From positions 1 to 7,544 of the forward strand of contig CAMWRL010000084.1 of the NCBI GenBank assembly GCA_947176685.1: a DNA stretch of 7,544 nt, in the 5' to 3' direction. Under the pieces are notes generated by a model. That model was given only the letters and a program-made list of their open reading frames with translations. It did not search any database and was not told the origin of the DNA. A program made the translations under genes and the position numbers. The stretch's first letter is position 1. Each line of letters opens with the position of its first letter. The DNA comes from an uncultured Ruminococcus sp. Lineage in GTDB: Bacteria > Bacillota > Clostridia > Oscillospirales > Ruminococcaceae. Positions 6,247 to 7,544 of this stretch are shown one piece after another.

Positions 6247-6319
6247 AACTATAAAATTTCACTATATTTTAAAAATTTTTCATTCTGTCAATGGCAGACA
6301 CAAAAGCAGTCCGACAGCC

Positions 6320-7516
6320 TCAGAAACGTTTGTAATTATTTTCCCTGTATTCTTTTGGAGTGATTCCTGTTATTTCCTTGAATACCTTTGTGAAGTGGCT
6401 TTGTGACGAAAAACCAAGATAATCACTTATCATAACAAGGCTCTTGCTGGTTTCATACAGGAGTTCCTGAGCTTCCTGAATTTTTTTCAGTTTAATGAAG
6501 TCTGATAAATTCATACCCGTCTGTTTTTTGAACTCTGTAGTTATACCGCCACGGCTTTTCTTGAAATAATCAGCGATATCCGAAGTCTTGATTGCTTCCG
6601 AGATGTGATTTCTTATGTATCTGGAAATTTCAGTTACAAGTTTGGAGTTCTGACCATTGTACTGACGAAGTTTCTTTACTCTGTCCGCATAGTCGATAAT
6701 CATATGATATTGCAAGTTCTTTATACGGTCAACGTTGTTGAGGGACTCGCATTTTCTTATATACATTTCCTCAATCGAAAATACCTCATCAACGTCCAGA
6801 CCTGCTTCAATTGCCGCCCGTGCCATAATGGTTTCAAGTTTTATGAAGAAGTTCTTGTTATGGCGGAGCATATGCGGCGCAAGGTTTCCGGAACTCACTG
6901 ACGGTATTTTTGTTGCGCCGTCAATAAGACCTTCAACATCACCGTTCATTACTTTTTTAATCATATCCTTTTCAATCGCATACGAACGGGCGTTATTCAT
7001 AAAAAGACGTTCATTGCTGTCGGAGATTTCATTTTCCTTTATGTCTGCTGAAAGGCTGTTTTGTTCGGATATTTTTATCCTTATGTCCGAAATGTTGTAC
7101 ATAGTTCTGTTGACCGAAAAGTTATAGAGAATTATAGCCTGTATAAGTGTATCAAGATGTATTCCGGAAAGGCTTTTCATAGCGGAAACAAAAACCGGAA
7201 TGTCATCATTTCTGACACCAAGCAGAAAACCAAGCCGGCTGAATTCGTGGTCTGATAATCTGATTTCACTTACCGGACCGGTTATAAATTTATACTGTCC
7301 GCAGTTTACGATGCCGTAATAAAAAGAGTTTTCATAAACATAATAGCTTATCTGTTCATTTTTTTTGCATATGTCGTTGTAACATAATGCAATAGGGTCT
7401 GTAATAAGATTTGCTGTTGAGTGGAAAAATACAAGTTCGTTTCCGTTATAGAGCCTTACCGGAAAACCGAACATATTAGCAAACTGTCTGCTTATATAAA
7501 TAAGTTCATTCTGCAT
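6320..7516 (-). CDS. AraC-family transcriptional regulator with N-terminal sensor region
   Basis: The 398-residue cytoplasmic protein ends in an AraC/XylS DNA-binding domain (about 292-395) with two helix-turn-helix units: TSDIADYFKKSRGGITTEFK near 311-330, and KSLVMISDYLGFSSQSHFTK near 358-377 followed by EITGITPKEYR. The first 85 residues, with short strands and YYVYENSFYYGIVNCG near 58-73, suggest a ligand- or PAS-like sensor. A helical middle region (about 172-285, including KNFFIKLETIMARAAIEAGL) matches a type common in Firmicute regulators of sugar use. No membrane segment is present. AGGAAGGAG lies 8 bases before the ATG. It sits upstream of the GH5 gene on the same strand, so it probably controls that gene and perhaps GH53. 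The inducer is unknown. Confidence 0.9.
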   Translation of the reverse strand: MQNELIYISRQFANMFGFPVRLYNGNELVFFHSTANLITDPIALCYNDICKKNEQISYYVYENSFYYGIVNCGQYKFITGPVSEIRLSDHEFSRLGFLLGVRNDDIPVFVSAMKSLSGIHLDTLIQAIILYNFSVNRTMYNISDIRIKISEQNSLSADIKENEISDSNERLFMNNARSYAIEKDMIKKVMNGDVEGLIDGATKIPSVSSGNLAPHMLRHNKNFFIKLETIMARAAIEAGLDVDEVFSIEEMYIRKCESLNNVDRIKNLQYHMIIDYADRVKKLRQYNGQNSKLVTEISRYIRNHISEAIKTSDIADYFKKSRGGITTEFKKQTGMNLSDFIKLKKIQEAQELLYETSKSLVMISDYLGFSSQSHFTKVFKEITGITPKEYRENNYKRF

Positions 7517-7524
7517 GGCTTGAA

Positions 7525-7533
7525 CTCCTTCCT
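7525..7533 (-). promoter_or_regulatory. Ribosome binding site of the AraC-type regulator
   Basis: The minus strand reads AGGAAGGAG eight bases before the ATG at 7516, a strong site that supports the chosen start. The window ends 28 bases beyond the start codon, so the gene's promoter is not visible. Confidence 0.75.
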
Positions 7534-7544
7534 TAAATTATTAT

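Noticed and set aside
6285..6317. CTGTC/GACAG hairpin after the regulator stop as a terminator
   Set aside because: The stem is only five pairs around a 23-base loop, and the T-run begins about ten bases later; too weak to call.
6735..7127. Plus-strand open frame of 130 codons opposite the regulator
   Set aside because: It is a shadow of the AraC-family coding sequence with no start signal or domain.

Overview
The window looks like chromosomal DNA from a fibre-degrading gut or rumen Firmicute of the Ruminococcus type. The evidence is two secreted glycoside hydrolases on the minus strand, each ending in a type I dockerin (the module that plugs an enzyme into a cellulosome scaffold), followed upstream by an AraC-type regulator. 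The dockerin wording (GDVN.DG, then WKAAD.CED, then LDVFDLC.MK) is of the ruminococcal kind. The species assignment is an inference from protein style only.

Layout. Positions 1-105 hold no intact gene, but the last six codons before position 106 continue a helicase motif in frame. Positions 106-1710 (+) encode the C-terminal half of a UvrD/Rep-like superfamily 1 helicase joined to a RecB-like PD-(D/E)XK nuclease and a small Tudor-like end. The ATP-binding half is absent, and the apparent start codon lies inside helicase motif III. It overlaps by ATGA with a DUF5131 (phage Gp37/Gp68-like) protein at 1707-2543 (+), which has a radical-SAM-like CX6CX2C and an extra six-cysteine tail. A probable frameshifted remnant follows at 2524-2666. 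This left third is visibly more AT-rich and accessory in character, and it appears to be decaying.

The remaining two thirds read leftward. An AraC-family regulator (7516-6320) precedes a GH5 endoglucanase-like enzyme with dockerin (6076-4703), then a GH53 endo-beta-1,4-galactanase with a ricin-type beta-trefoil and dockerin (4555-2663). The GH5 gene has a textbook sigma-A promoter (TTGACA, 17 bases, TATAAT with an extended TG) inside the 243-base gap. It also has two copies of ACCACTGA 23 bp apart overlapping the promoter elements, and a 5' leader of about 130 nt that can fold into two hairpins. A hairpin with T-runs on both sides separates GH5 from GH53. The simplest reading is a small carbohydrate-responsive locus: the regulator senses a signal, and the two secreted enzymes attack beta-glucan and pectic galactan while held in a multienzyme complex.

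The best candidates for something undescribed are the helicase-nuclease/DUF5131 pair and the promoter/leader of the GH5 gene. No RNA genes, CRISPR arrays or complete insertion sequences were seen.
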